From PALSA-1006 sp964532405 (GTDB taxonomy: Bacteria > Pseudomonadota > Gammaproteobacteria > Burkholderiales > Gallionellaceae), in NCBI GenBank assembly GCA_964532405.1, contig CAZHIC010000015.1:1-57450 (forward strand): DNA of 57,450 bases. Reading direction: 5' to 3'. The notes beneath the pieces are model-generated. The model saw only the letters and a list, made by a program, of their open reading frames with translations, did not search any database and was not told the origin of the DNA. This document shows, piece by piece, positions 15,954 to 23,932 of this stretch (position 1 is the first letter of the stretch; each line of letters opens with the position of its first letter). The position numbers were made by a program, and so were the translations under genes.

Positions 15954-17505
15954 TCCCCTCCGGACGAATCGCAGATTTGCGCCCCGACCATGCTAGCGCC
16001 AACATCCCTAGCAGCAAGCCCATCACAGCTGCATTGCCCCAGCGCACATAAGGTGTGGAACCCCCATAGCCCTGCACTTGGGCGGTGAGCACGCCTTCCT
16101 CATGCTGCGGCAGCATTTTTAAAACACGCCCGTCGCTGCCGATCACCGAGGTCACGCCGGTATTGGTGGCGCGCAACATCATGCGTCCCGTCTCCAGCGC
16201 ACGCATCTGCGATATCTGGTTATGCTGCATCGCCGCAGATGAGTCGCCATACCACGCATCGTTGCTGACATTCAGCAACAGGGTCGCTTGCGGCAAAGCG
16301 CGGATGATCTCTTCGCCGAACACGTCCTCGTAACAGATGTTCATCGCGATACGCTGCCCTGCCAAGCGCAATAACGGTTGCCGCGCCCCTCCGCTGGCAA
16401 GATCACCCATCGGAATATGCAGCACTTCATTGATAAGCCAGCCGAACACCGGACGCAGCGGGATGAATTCGCCGAACGGTACCATGTGATTTTTACGGTA
16501 GGCCTGGCTCGGAGAGACCCCCAGCGAGAACATGCTGTTGTAGTACAAATTCTGCTCTTGTTCAAAAGCGCCGATAAGAATATCGCTGCCGTGCCGCCGC
16601 GCATGCTCGCGCAAGATGTCGGCATAGCTCTCCGGCATCTCGCCGCGCAACAAAGGCACGGCAGTCTCTGGAAACACGATCAGGCGCGCATCGCTTCCCA
16701 GCGCCAGACGCCGATAAGTCTCCAACGTAGCCACGAGCCGGCCTTCCTCGAACTTCTCGTCCTGTGCAATGTTGCCTTGCAGCAAACTGACTTTGACCGG
16801 TGCTCCCTCCGCCACGGTCCATTCGACCATGCGCAGTGCCGCCCCCCCCAGCCACAACACGAGCAACGCCAGCGCAACCGCCTTGCCGCCCTTGCGCTGC
16901 TGCACGAGCAACACCAACAACCCTGCGCTCATTGCCGCCACAAGCGACACGCCATACACCCCCAGTATCGGCGCATAGCCTGCCAGCGGGCTACCCGGCA
17001 CTTGCGCATACCCCATCGCCAACCACGGAAATCCTGTAAACAAATAGCCGCGCAACAGCTCCACCGCCACCCACAGCGCGGGCAGCAGCAGGGTCTGCTT
17101 CATCCATCCCGGCAGCGCTATCTTTGCCTGTAGATACCCGGCCAGCGCGGGGAACAGTGCTAAAAAAGCCGCGAACAAAAAGGTAGCTGGCAAGGCCAGC
17201 AACAGGGGCATGTTGCCGTAATCATGCAATGCGACATATATCCAGCCGATGCCCGCGCCGAACATCCCCAGCCCGAAAGAAAAGCCGAGCCAGGCCGAAA
17301 CTCGCGGACTGGCCGCCCGCGCCCATAGCCAGAAGAGCAGCGCGAGCGACAATATCGGCAGCGGGAAAAGATTCCAAGGCGCGAAGCCAGCCACGGCGAA
17401 AATTCCGCCGAGAGCGGCCAGAACAAAATGGTTTATGCGTAGAATGTTCACAAAATCTGCTTGAGGGTTGATTGCGCGGATTATACGGTGTAACTTCCGC
17501 GCCAC
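15937..17505 (-). CDS. lnt: Apolipoprotein N-acyltransferase
   Basis: Lnt adds the third acyl chain to lipoproteins in the inner membrane. The N-terminal half has about six membrane segments; the C-terminal nitrilase-like domain shows the Glu-Lys-Cys triad in VFPETAVPLL, KNHMVPFGEF and MNICYEDVFGEE. The first start considered, GTG at 17505, gives 522 aa; a second GTG at 17451 (504 aa, start VNILRINH) is equally possible because neither has a clear ribosome-binding site. It is separated from the usual corC partner. Confidence 0.95.
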   Translation of the reverse strand: MARKLHRIIRAINPQADFVNILRINHFVLAALGGIFAVAGFAPWNLFPLPILSLALLFWLWARAASPRVSAWLGFSFGLGMFGAGIGWIYVALHDYGNMPLLLALPATFLFAAFLALFPALAGYLQAKIALPGWMKQTLLLPALWVAVELLRGYLFTGFPWLAMGYAQVPGSPLAGYAPILGVYGVSLVAAMSAGLLVLLVQQRKGGKAVALALLVLWLGGAALRMVEWTVAEGAPVKVSLLQGNIAQDEKFEEGRLVATLETYRRLALGSDARLIVFPETAVPLLRGEMPESYADILREHARRHGSDILIGAFEQEQNLYYNSMFSLGVSPSQAYRKNHMVPFGEFIPLRPVFGWLINEVLHIPMGDLASGGARQPLLRLAGQRIAMNICYEDVFGEEIIRALPQATLLLNVSNDAWYGDSSAAMQHNQISQMRALETGRMMLRATNTGVTSVIGSDGRVLKMLPQHEEGVLTAQVQGYGGSTPYVRWGNAAVMGLLLGMLALAWSGRKSAIRPEGNVSGE

Positions 17506-17529
17506 TCATTCGTCAGCTCATCGTTTTTC

Positions 17530-18003
17530 ATGCCACAGAACTCCGCCTTACTCGACGAGATCAGCTCCATGTTAGTTGAGTGCGACATATTCAATCATCT
17601 GCCCGCAGCAGAGATCCAAGCCGTTGCGCGCCATTTCAGCATCAACAATATCGATCGTGACGAAACGATTTTTCGCGAGGGCGATGACGGCACCTTCATG
17701 TGTGTCGTACATGAAGGGCGCGTCTCGGTACTCAAAACCAACCAAAACAATCAGGAAGTGGTCATGGCAACTCTGGGCAAAGGCCGCACCTTCGGTGAAA
17801 TGGCGGTGCTGGATGGCGAGCGGCGCTCGGCCACCTGTGTGGCGGCGAGCGACTGCGTGTTACTGCTTCTCTCCAAAGAAGCGATGGATGCCATGCTGGA
17901 ACACGAACCGCGCATCGGCGCAAAGATATTGCGCGCGGTCGCCGTCAGCATGTCGCGCCGCTTGCGCATGGCGGTGGGCAAACTGGTCGACCACGAGGTA
18001 TAA
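17530..18003 (+). CDS. Cyclic-nucleotide-binding-domain protein without DNA-binding domain
   Basis: The 157-aa protein is a single cNMP-binding fold (about residues 20-140). It contains DETIFREGDDGTFMCVVHEG and the phosphate-binding-cassette region TFGEMAVLDGERRSATCVA, including the GE...R pattern expected to contact a cyclic nucleotide. It lacks the HTH of Crp/Fnr regulators and has no catalytic domain, so it may act as a ligand-sensing adaptor. It is four bases upstream of marC; the functional link is unknown. Confidence 0.82.
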   Translation: MPQNSALLDEISSMLVECDIFNHLPAAEIQAVARHFSINNIDRDETIFREGDDGTFMCVVHEGRVSVLKTNQNNQEVVMATLGKGRTFGEMAVLDGERRSATCVAASDCVLLLLSKEAMDAMLEHEPRIGAKILRAVAVSMSRRLRMAVGKLVDHEV

Positions 18004-18007
18004 ACAC

Positions 18008-18703
18008 ATGCTCGACTTCACCGAATATTCCAAGATATTTCTCAGCCTGTTCGCCATCCTCGATCCGATCGGCATCATCCCCATCATCATCGCTTTCACT
18101 ATCGGCCTGACGCCCGCCAAACGCGCCCGCGTCGGCCGCATGGCGTCGCTTTCGGTGGTCGGCATCCTGCTCGCCGCGTTACTCGTCGGTGAATTGATGC
18201 TGGAGTTTTTCGGCATCAGCATCCACTCGTTTCGCGTCGCGGGCGGCATCCTGCTGTTGCTGATGTCCATCACCATGCTGTTCGGCAACAAAGACACACC
18301 CACCCCCGACCCTCTCCCCAACCCTCTCCCGCAAGCGGGCGAGGGGGCAAACGAATCGCTACGCGAATTTGATGTTAACGAATCGAATGATGGCGACGCC
18401 ACCTCCTCGATCGCCATCGTGCCGCTGTCCACCCCGCTGCTGGCCGGCCCCGGCGCGATCAGCACAGTGATACTGGATGCGCACAAAGGCCACGGAGCAG
18501 GTCACTACGCCGTGCTGGGCACGGTAATCGTCCTGCTGGGTTTCATCGTGTGGCTCACCTTCCTCATCGCACCGTGGATATCGCAACGACTCGGGCGCGT
18601 CGGCAGCAGCGTCTTCTCGCGTTTGATGGGACTTTTGCTCGCCGCCATCGCCGTGGAATTTATCGCCGGGGGAATGCGCGGTTTGTTCCCCGCATTGGGA
18701 TAA
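18008..18703 (+). CDS. MarC/NAAT-family membrane protein with an element-derived loop
   Basis: This 231-aa MarC-family protein has six predicted membrane segments; the family's function is unknown. Segment 3 ends at MLFG and the next begins near IAIVPLSTPLLAGPGAIS, with a long loop between (about residues 94-132). Residues of about 97-122 of that loop (PTPDPLPNPLPQAGEGANES) are encoded by a family A palindrome lying in frame. Translation starts four bases after the cNMP-protein stop. The typical loop in relatives is much shorter, so the extra residues are probably tolerated rather than functional. Confidence 0.88.
   Translation: MLDFTEYSKIFLSLFAILDPIGIIPIIIAFTIGLTPAKRARVGRMASLSVVGILLAALLVGELMLEFFGISIHSFRVAGGILLLLMSITMLFGNKDTPTPDPLPNPLPQAGEGANESLREFDVNESNDGDATSSIAIVPLSTPLLAGPGAISTVILDAHKGHGAGHYAVLGTVIVLLGFIVWLTFLIAPWISQRLGRVGSSVFSRLMGLLLAAIAVEFIAGGMRGLFPALG
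18299..18378. repeat. Family A palindrome in frame inside marC
   Basis: CCCTCTCCCCAACCC, CTCCCGCAAGCGGGCGAG and the tail CGAATCGCTACGCGAATT match the intergenic elements at 28018-28113, 34061-34204 and 42182-42296. It contributes about 26 codons. Confidence 0.9.
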
Positions 18704-18715
18704 AAATAACTCCAT

Positions 18716-18774
18716 GTAGGAGCCGGCTTTGCCCGCGATTTTGTTTTAGATTCGCGGGCAAGGCTCGATCTTAC
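18716..18774. repeat. REP-like inverted repeat (family E)
   Basis: GTAGGAGCCGGCTTTGCC is followed by CGCGA, a short spacer and the inverted counterpart TCGCGGGCAAGGCTCGATC. The GTAG head plus GCCCGCGA stem resembles Pseudomonas-type REPs. It sits between marC and the RluF-like gene. Confidence 0.8.
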
Positions 18775-18807
18775 AAACAGCAAACGCTTTTTCAAGGTAA
18801 TAAAAAA

Positions 18808-19539
18808 ATGGAAAAAATCAGACTCTCAAAACTCATGTCCGCACAGGGCATCTGCTCGCGCCGCGAAGCGGATAGCTACATCGAAAAAGGCTGGGTGCTG
18901 GTCGATGGCAAACCGGTGAGCGAACTCGGCACCAAGATCTACGCCACGCAAAAAATCACTCTGAACAAAGCCGCCGAAAACCAACAACAAACGCAAATGA
19001 CCATCCTGCTGAACAAGCCCATCAGCTATGTTTCAGGGCAGGCAGAAGACGGCCACCAACCCGCCATCGTGCTCATCAAACCCGAGACACGCTGGGCGAG
19101 CGACACCGCACCGCAACGCTTCACTGCCCTGCATCTGCGCGGCCTCGCCCCCGCAGGCCGTTTGGATATAGACTCGCAAGGTTTGCTGATACTCACCCAA
19201 GATGGCCGTGTCGCCAAGCAACTCATCGGCGAGGACTCGCCCATCGAAAAAGAATATCTCGTGCGCGTCACCGGACAATTAGTGGGCAACGGCTTGAACA
19301 TGCTCAACCACGGCCTCTCGCTCGACGGACAAAAACTCAAACCCGCCAAAGTCACCTGGCTGAACGACGACCAACTGCGTTTTATTTTGAAAGAAGGAAA
19401 AAAGCGCCAGATACGCCGCATGTGCGAACTGGTCGGGCTTAAAGTGAGCGGACTGAAGCGCGTGCGCATCGGCAAAGTGAAACTCGGCGATCTGCCTGTC
19501 GGGCAATGGCGCTATCTGCGCGAAGACGAAGGCTTTTGA
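18808..19539 (+). CDS. rluF: RluF-like 23S rRNA pseudouridine synthase
   Basis: The 243-aa protein has an N-terminal S4 RNA-binding domain (IRLSKLMSAQGICSRREADS) and an RsuA/RluB/E/F catalytic domain with the nucleophilic aspartate in AGRLDIDSQGLLIL and the family motif KKRQIRRMCELVG. These enzymes make pseudouridine in rRNA; assignment to RluF (U2604) rather than RsuA or RluB rests on overall resemblance. I choose the ATG at 18808, where the S4 domain begins; longer in-frame starts lie inside marC. Confidence 0.85.
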   Translation: MEKIRLSKLMSAQGICSRREADSYIEKGWVLVDGKPVSELGTKIYATQKITLNKAAENQQQTQMTILLNKPISYVSGQAEDGHQPAIVLIKPETRWASDTAPQRFTALHLRGLAPAGRLDIDSQGLLILTQDGRVAKQLIGEDSPIEKEYLVRVTGQLVGNGLNMLNHGLSLDGQKLKPAKVTWLNDDQLRFILKEGKKRQIRRMCELVGLKVSGLKRVRIGKVKLGDLPVGQWRYLREDEGF

Positions 19540-19571
19540 CCCGAAGCGAATTGCGATGCGCGCGGCCTTGA

Positions 19572-20231
19572 TCAAAAACCCATGCAAACGAGGTAGGTCG
19601 TATCGTCCGCGATGGACGTTGTAACTGTTGCAGCGGTAGCCGCCGTCGTGCCCGCCGCAACAACCTGCAGCGAACCAGTGGCCGTGTTGCCGTCGTCCAG
19701 TGTGACATCCAGTTGCTTGGCGAATTTTCCTGCGATTGCGTTTGAACAAACGATATAAGAACCGCGCAGGTTGCTAATAGGACTGGTTGCGGCAGAAGCA
19801 ATGCCAATATCGCCACCCACCGCATTTTTGGGAATATAGGTAGCAGGCGCGGTAATGTCGGTTGCTCCCGGAGCCAAACCCGCTAGGCGTACATGCTCCC
19901 AAAATAAATACGATTCGTCGGTTTGGGTCGTGGAAGCCCAGCTGCCGTTGATGACGCCGTCTGCCCTGCCAATACCCGTGCCGGTAGGCGTGGTCGCCAA
20001 GTGGCCCGCGACGTGCGCCACAACGCCAGAGTCGTCTCCCGGCAAAGCTTTGTATTTATCCTGGTAGCCGTAGATGAACACCGGAATATTCTTGAAGTCA
20101 GTCGCCAAGTTCTTCACCTTGGCGCTGTTGATGAGCTCCTGTCCTTTCAGCACACCGCCGAGCAACAGGCCGACGATCACCAGAACGATGGCGATCTCGA
20201 TTAACGTAAAACCCGATTGCTTGAGTTTCAT
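19572..20231 (-). CDS. Type IV pilin-like/pseudopilin protein
   Basis: The 219-aa protein has the prepilin peptidase motif QSGFTLIEIAIVLVIVGLLL: cleavage after the glycine leaves an N-methylated phenylalanine and glutamate-5, as in type IV pilins and type II pseudopilins. The C-terminal domain has two cysteines (IVCSNA, YLVCMGF) that could form a D-loop-like disulphide. GGAGG precedes the ATG. No pilus or secretion gene is nearby, so this is an orphan; it could be a minor pilin or pseudopilin. It converges on the RluF-like gene. Confidence 0.85.
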   Translation of the reverse strand: MKLKQSGFTLIEIAIVLVIVGLLLGGVLKGQELINSAKVKNLATDFKNIPVFIYGYQDKYKALPGDDSGVVAHVAGHLATTPTGTGIGRADGVINGSWASTTQTDESYLFWEHVRLAGLAPGATDITAPATYIPKNAVGGDIGIASAATSPISNLRGSYIVCSNAIAGKFAKQLDVTLDDGNTATGSLQVVAAGTTAATAATVTTSIADDTTYLVCMGF

Positions 20232-20515
20232 TTGATCCTCCAGTTGAACCTAAAAATGCCCACCTTACAGATTGGCTTATGCGGCAACCGCAGCAACTGG
20301 ATGGCTCGAATGAAAAAATGACTTTTGCATCATACCGTAAAGTAGCACAACCCAATATTCCCGAAGAATCAGGCGCTAACTACCTGCCGGACGCAACGTA
20401 CCATTTGAAGTGCGGATGCGACGAAAACACCCGCAGCGGGTTTTGCTTTGCACGGGCATCGAAGCAGGTGCACAAGCTGCCGCCACAAAAAGGGCTGTTT
20501 CGCCTCCTCCTTGGG

Positions 20516-20521
20516 TATAAT
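20516..20521 (+). promoter_or_regulatory. Perfect -10 element of kdsD, nearly leaderless
   Basis: TATAAT is followed by CCGCCCC and then the kdsD ATG at 20530. Transcription would begin about two bases before the start codon and no Shine-Dalgarno exists. A weak -35 may lie near 20493. The 20232-20515 stretch upstream otherwise shows no gene. Confidence 0.55.
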
Positions 20522-20529
20522 CCGCCCCT

Positions 20530-21516
20530 ATGAATAAACCGCTATCCGCCGCACCTCACGCACTGGATCTCGCGCGCAAAGTATTGAGCATCGAAGCCGA
20601 TGCCGTACACGCGCTGGTGCAACGCATCGACGATACTTTCTTGCACGCCCTAGACATTATTCTTTCCTGCGAAGGGAGGGTGATCGTCAGCGGCATGGGC
20701 AAATCCGGGCACATCGCGCGCAAGATCGCGGCCACCATGTCCAGCACGGGAACCCCCGCTTATTTCGTGCATCCCGGCGAAGCCAGCCACGGCGACCTCG
20801 GCATGATCACCTCCGCAGATGTCTTTATCGCGCTATCGTATTCCGGTGAGAGTGAAGAATTGCTCACCATCGTGCCGGTCATCAAACGCCAAGGAGCCAA
20901 ACTGATCAGCCTGACCGGCAACGCCAAATCCAGCCTTGCTCTTGCCGCCGACGCCCACCTCAATGGCTATGTTGCACAAGAAGCTTGCCCGATGGGCTTA
21001 GCCCCCACGGCCAGCACGACCGCCGCACTCGCGCTGGGCGATGCGCTCGCTGTTGCGCTGCTGGATGCCAAGGGTTTTGGCGAGGAAGATTTTGCGCGCT
21101 CCCATCCCGGCGGCAGCTTGGGGCGGCGTTTGCTCACGCATGTGCATGATGTCATGCATTCCGGCGCGGGCATTCCCTCCGTAGCGCACGACGCGACGCT
21201 GGCCGATACCGTGTTGGAAATATCGCGCAAAGGATTGGGTATGACCGCCATTGTGGACGATGCGCAAAAAGTGCTGGGCATCTATACCGACGGTGATTTG
21301 CGCCGCACGCTGGAGAAGCGACTGGATTTCAACACGACCCCGGTGGCTGCGGTGATGTCGCGCAATCCGCGCTGCATAACAGCCGATGCGCTGGCCGTGG
21401 AAGCGGTGCAAATGATGGAGCAGCATCGCATCAGCCAAATGCTGGTGGTAGACGCCGATCACCGTTTGGTTGGCGCGTTAAACATGTTTGATTTGCTGCG
21501 TGCCAAGGTAATTTAA
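20530..21516 (+). CDS. kdsD: D-arabinose-5-phosphate isomerase
   Basis: KdsD converts ribulose-5-phosphate to arabinose-5-phosphate, the first step of KDO synthesis. The 328-aa protein has a SIS domain (GMGKSGHIARKIAATMSSTG, SYSGESEELL) and two C-terminal CBS domains (about 205-325, with GIYTDGDLRRTLEKR). It opens the run kdsD-kdsC-lptC-lptA-lptB, which builds and exports lipopolysaccharide. A TATAAT lies only nine bases before the ATG. Confidence 0.96.
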   Translation: MNKPLSAAPHALDLARKVLSIEADAVHALVQRIDDTFLHALDIILSCEGRVIVSGMGKSGHIARKIAATMSSTGTPAYFVHPGEASHGDLGMITSADVFIALSYSGESEELLTIVPVIKRQGAKLISLTGNAKSSLALAADAHLNGYVAQEACPMGLAPTASTTAALALGDALAVALLDAKGFGEEDFARSHPGGSLGRRLLTHVHDVMHSGAGIPSVAHDATLADTVLEISRKGLGMTAIVDDAQKVLGIYTDGDLRRTLEKRLDFNTTPVAAVMSRNPRCITADALAVEAVQMMEQHRISQMLVVDADHRLVGALNMFDLLRAKVI

Positions 21517-21518
21517 TA

Positions 21519-22037
21519 ATGCTAACCAACCGCATCCACCCCATTCGTTTGATCGCCTTCGATGTGGACGGCATCCTGACCGATGGCGGGCTTTACCTTT
21601 CCGATTCGGGCGAGGAATTCAAACGTTTCAACTCGCTGGATGGTCACGGCCTGAAAATGTTGAAGGCCTCCGGCGTGGAGCTCGCCATCATCACCGGACG
21701 CACCTCGCGCTGCGTCGAAATGCGTGCCAAAAATCTCGGCATCGCTCACCTGTATCAGGGCGTAGAAAAAAAATGGGATGCCATGCAGGACTTGCTCGGC
21801 AAACTGGGACTCGCGCCGGAAGCCGCCGCCTTCATGGGTGACGACGTGGTCGACCTGCCCGCGATGCGCCGCGTGGGCCTGGCCCTGACTGTCCCCAACG
21901 CGCCGCCCGCAGTACATGAGCACGCCCATTACACGACCAAGAACGCGGGCGGAAACGGCGCGGCACGCGAGGTGTGCGAGCTGATCATGTCCGCCCAAGG
22001 CACGCTGAGCGCGCAACTGGCGCCCTATCTCGCATGA
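21519..22037 (+). CDS. kdsC: 3-deoxy-D-manno-octulosonate-8-phosphate phosphatase
   Basis: KdsC is a small, capless HAD phosphatase (172 aa) that releases KDO from KDO-8-phosphate. The nucleophile motif reads FDVDGILTDG, the third motif contains EKKWDAMQ, and the fourth is MGDDVVDLPAM. It follows kdsD by two bases and overlaps lptC by four (ATGA), consistent with one translationally coupled operon. Confidence 0.96.
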   Translation: MLTNRIHPIRLIAFDVDGILTDGGLYLSDSGEEFKRFNSLDGHGLKMLKASGVELAIITGRTSRCVEMRAKNLGIAHLYQGVEKKWDAMQDLLGKLGLAPEAAAFMGDDVVDLPAMRRVGLALTVPNAPPAVHEHAHYTTKNAGGNGAAREVCELIMSAQGTLSAQLAPYLA

Positions 22038-22627
22038 TAAGCAGCAGCAATTTGTTCGAGCGCTTGCGTGCATGGATGCCCCTGATTCCGCCATTGCTGC
22101 TGTTGGCCGGTACGTATTGGCTCAACCAGCAGGTACAGCCCCTCCCCGAAAAATCCGACAGCGGCAAACGCCACGATATCGATTATTCGGTGAACAACCT
22201 CTCTGCTGTCACCCTGGATGAAAGCGGACAAGCGCGCCATGTGATGACGACAGAAAAAATGTGGCATTACCTGGACGACGACAGCACGTATTTGCAATCG
22301 CCACGCATGGTCAGCCTGCATAGCGACCGCGCGCCCATGGTTATATGGGCAGACACCGGCAAAATATCCAGCCGCGGCGAAGAGGTATTCCTCTACGACA
22401 ATGTGAAAGTCATGCGCTTAAGCAATGACGAACAAGCCGCCATGGAGTTCAGCACCGACTATCTGCACGTCCTCCCCGACAAAGATCAGATTGATACCGA
22501 TCACCCCGTCACGCTGGTGACTTCGCGCGACACCGTACACGCGGTAGGCATGACACTCGACAATAAGTCGCGCATTATTAATTTATTATCCAACGTTCGC
22601 GCCACACATGAACCTGCCCTCAAATAA
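22034..22627 (+). CDS. lptC: LPS export protein LptC
   Basis: LptC is a bitopic inner-membrane protein that passes LPS from LptBFG to LptA. The 197-aa protein has one N-terminal membrane helix (LIPPLLLLAGTYWL) and a periplasmic beta-jellyroll domain, with typical phrases such as YSVNNLSAVTLDESGQ and VTLVTSRDTVHAVGM. The ATG at 22034 overlaps the kdsC stop; the 3' end overlaps lptA by 20 bases. Confidence 0.92.
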   Translation: MISSSNLFERLRAWMPLIPPLLLLAGTYWLNQQVQPLPEKSDSGKRHDIDYSVNNLSAVTLDESGQARHVMTTEKMWHYLDDDSTYLQSPRMVSLHSDRAPMVIWADTGKISSRGEEVFLYDNVKVMRLSNDEQAAMEFSTDYLHVLPDKDQIDTDHPVTLVTSRDTVHAVGMTLDNKSRIINLLSNVRATHEPALK

Positions 22628-23183
22628 ATCCGCCTTGCTGTTGGGCATCCTGCTGATCGGCCATGTGTACACAGCACATGCCGAAAAAGCCGATCGCGAC
22701 AAGCCGATTTACATCGAGTCGGATCGTATGAACATGGACGACGCCAGCCGGGTCAGCACCTTCGAAGGCAAAGTCAAACTCATACAGGGAACACTACTGG
22801 TCACCGCAGCAAAGGTCGTCGTGACCGAAGATGCCGCCGGAAACAAATTCTGCGTCGCCACCGGACGCTTGGCCAGCTTCCGCCAAAAACGCGAAGCCGT
22901 AGACGAGTATGTGGAAGGCTATGGAGAGCGTATCGAATACAATTCGCAGAGCGACACGGTCAATTTTTACGTGCGGGCTCGCGTAAAGCGCGGGCTGGAT
23001 GACGTGCGCGGCGACCACATCACCTACAGCACGCAGACCGAGATATTCCATGTAAGCGGGCGCCCCGAGAGCGGGCGGGTACGCGCAACGATACAACCCA
23101 AAGAAAAAAATGCTCCTACAGCACCGCTTAAAAACGACGCGCCCAAGGACAATCCGATCCAAAGTAACAAGGCAATTGAATAA
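22608..23183 (+). CDS. lptA: LPS transport periplasmic protein LptA
   Basis: LptA forms the periplasmic bridge for LPS. The 191-aa protein has a signal peptide (MNLPSNKSALLLGILLIGHV, cleavage after AHA) and the OstA-like domain with KPIYIESDRMNMDD and VSTFEGKVKLIQGTLLVTA. The tail after about residue 160 is hydrophilic and lysine/proline-rich, as in some relatives. It lies between lptC and lptB with three bases to the latter. Confidence 0.93.
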   Translation: MNLPSNKSALLLGILLIGHVYTAHAEKADRDKPIYIESDRMNMDDASRVSTFEGKVKLIQGTLLVTAAKVVVTEDAAGNKFCVATGRLASFRQKREAVDEYVEGYGERIEYNSQSDTVNFYVRARVKRGLDDVRGDHITYSTQTEIFHVSGRPESGRVRATIQPKEKNAPTAPLKNDAPKDNPIQSNKAIE

Positions 23184-23186
23184 ATC

Positions 23187-23909
23187 ATGAGTGAACTTCG
23201 CACCAGCACCCTAAAGAAGCGTTATCGCTCGCGCACCGTGGTGCAGGATGTATCGCTGTCGGTCAAAAGCGGCGAAGTAGTCGGCCTGCTCGGCCCCAAT
23301 GGTGCGGGCAAGACCACCAGTTTTTACATGATCGTCGGACTGGTCGCTGCGGATGGAGGGGATATTTTCATCGATAATCAGAACATCACCCATCTGCCTA
23401 TCCATCGTCGTGCCCGACTCGGTTTGGGTTATCTGCCGCAGGAAGCCTCCATCTTCCGCCGCCTGACCGTCGCGGAAAACATTCTGGCAGTACTGGAATT
23501 GCAAAACTATTCCAAAGAAGAAAGAGACGCGCGACTGGAAGAATTGCTGAACGATCTGCACATCACGCATATTCGCAACAATCAGGCGCTCAGCCTCTCC
23601 GGCGGGGAACGCAGGCGCGTTGAGATCGCCCGCGCGCTGGCTACCAATCCGCGCTTCATCCTGCTGGACGAACCTTTTGCCGGAGTCGACCCCATCGCGG
23701 TGCTGGACATCCAGAAAATCATCCGTTTTCTCAAGGAGCGCGATATCGGCGTGCTCATCACCGACCATAACGTGCGAGAAACATTGGGTATTTGTGATCG
23801 CGCCTATATCATCAACGCCGGCTCGGTGATGGCGGAAGGCAAACCCGAAGAAATCATCTATAATGAAGGCGTCAGAAAAGTCTATCTCGGCGAAAATTTC
23901 AAGCTCTAA
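23187..23909 (+). CDS. lptB: LPS export ABC transporter ATPase LptB
   Basis: LptB is the cytoplasmic ATPase of the LptBFG exporter. The 240-aa protein has Walker A (GPNGAGKTTSFYMIVG), Q-loop (LPQEASIFRRLTV), signature (LSGGERRRVEIARAL), Walker B (FILLDEPFAGVDP) and H-loop (ITDHNVRE). The partners lptF and lptG are not in this window. The rpoN gene follows after 23 bases, the conserved proteobacterial order. Confidence 0.97.
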   Translation: MSELRTSTLKKRYRSRTVVQDVSLSVKSGEVVGLLGPNGAGKTTSFYMIVGLVAADGGDIFIDNQNITHLPIHRRARLGLGYLPQEASIFRRLTVAENILAVLELQNYSKEERDARLEELLNDLHITHIRNNQALSLSGGERRRVEIARALATNPRFILLDEPFAGVDPIAVLDIQKIIRFLKERDIGVLITDHNVRETLGICDRAYIINAGSVMAEGKPEEIIYNEGVRKVYLGENFKL

Positions 23910-23932
23910 AGTCCGAACGATCCCAGCGTAAA

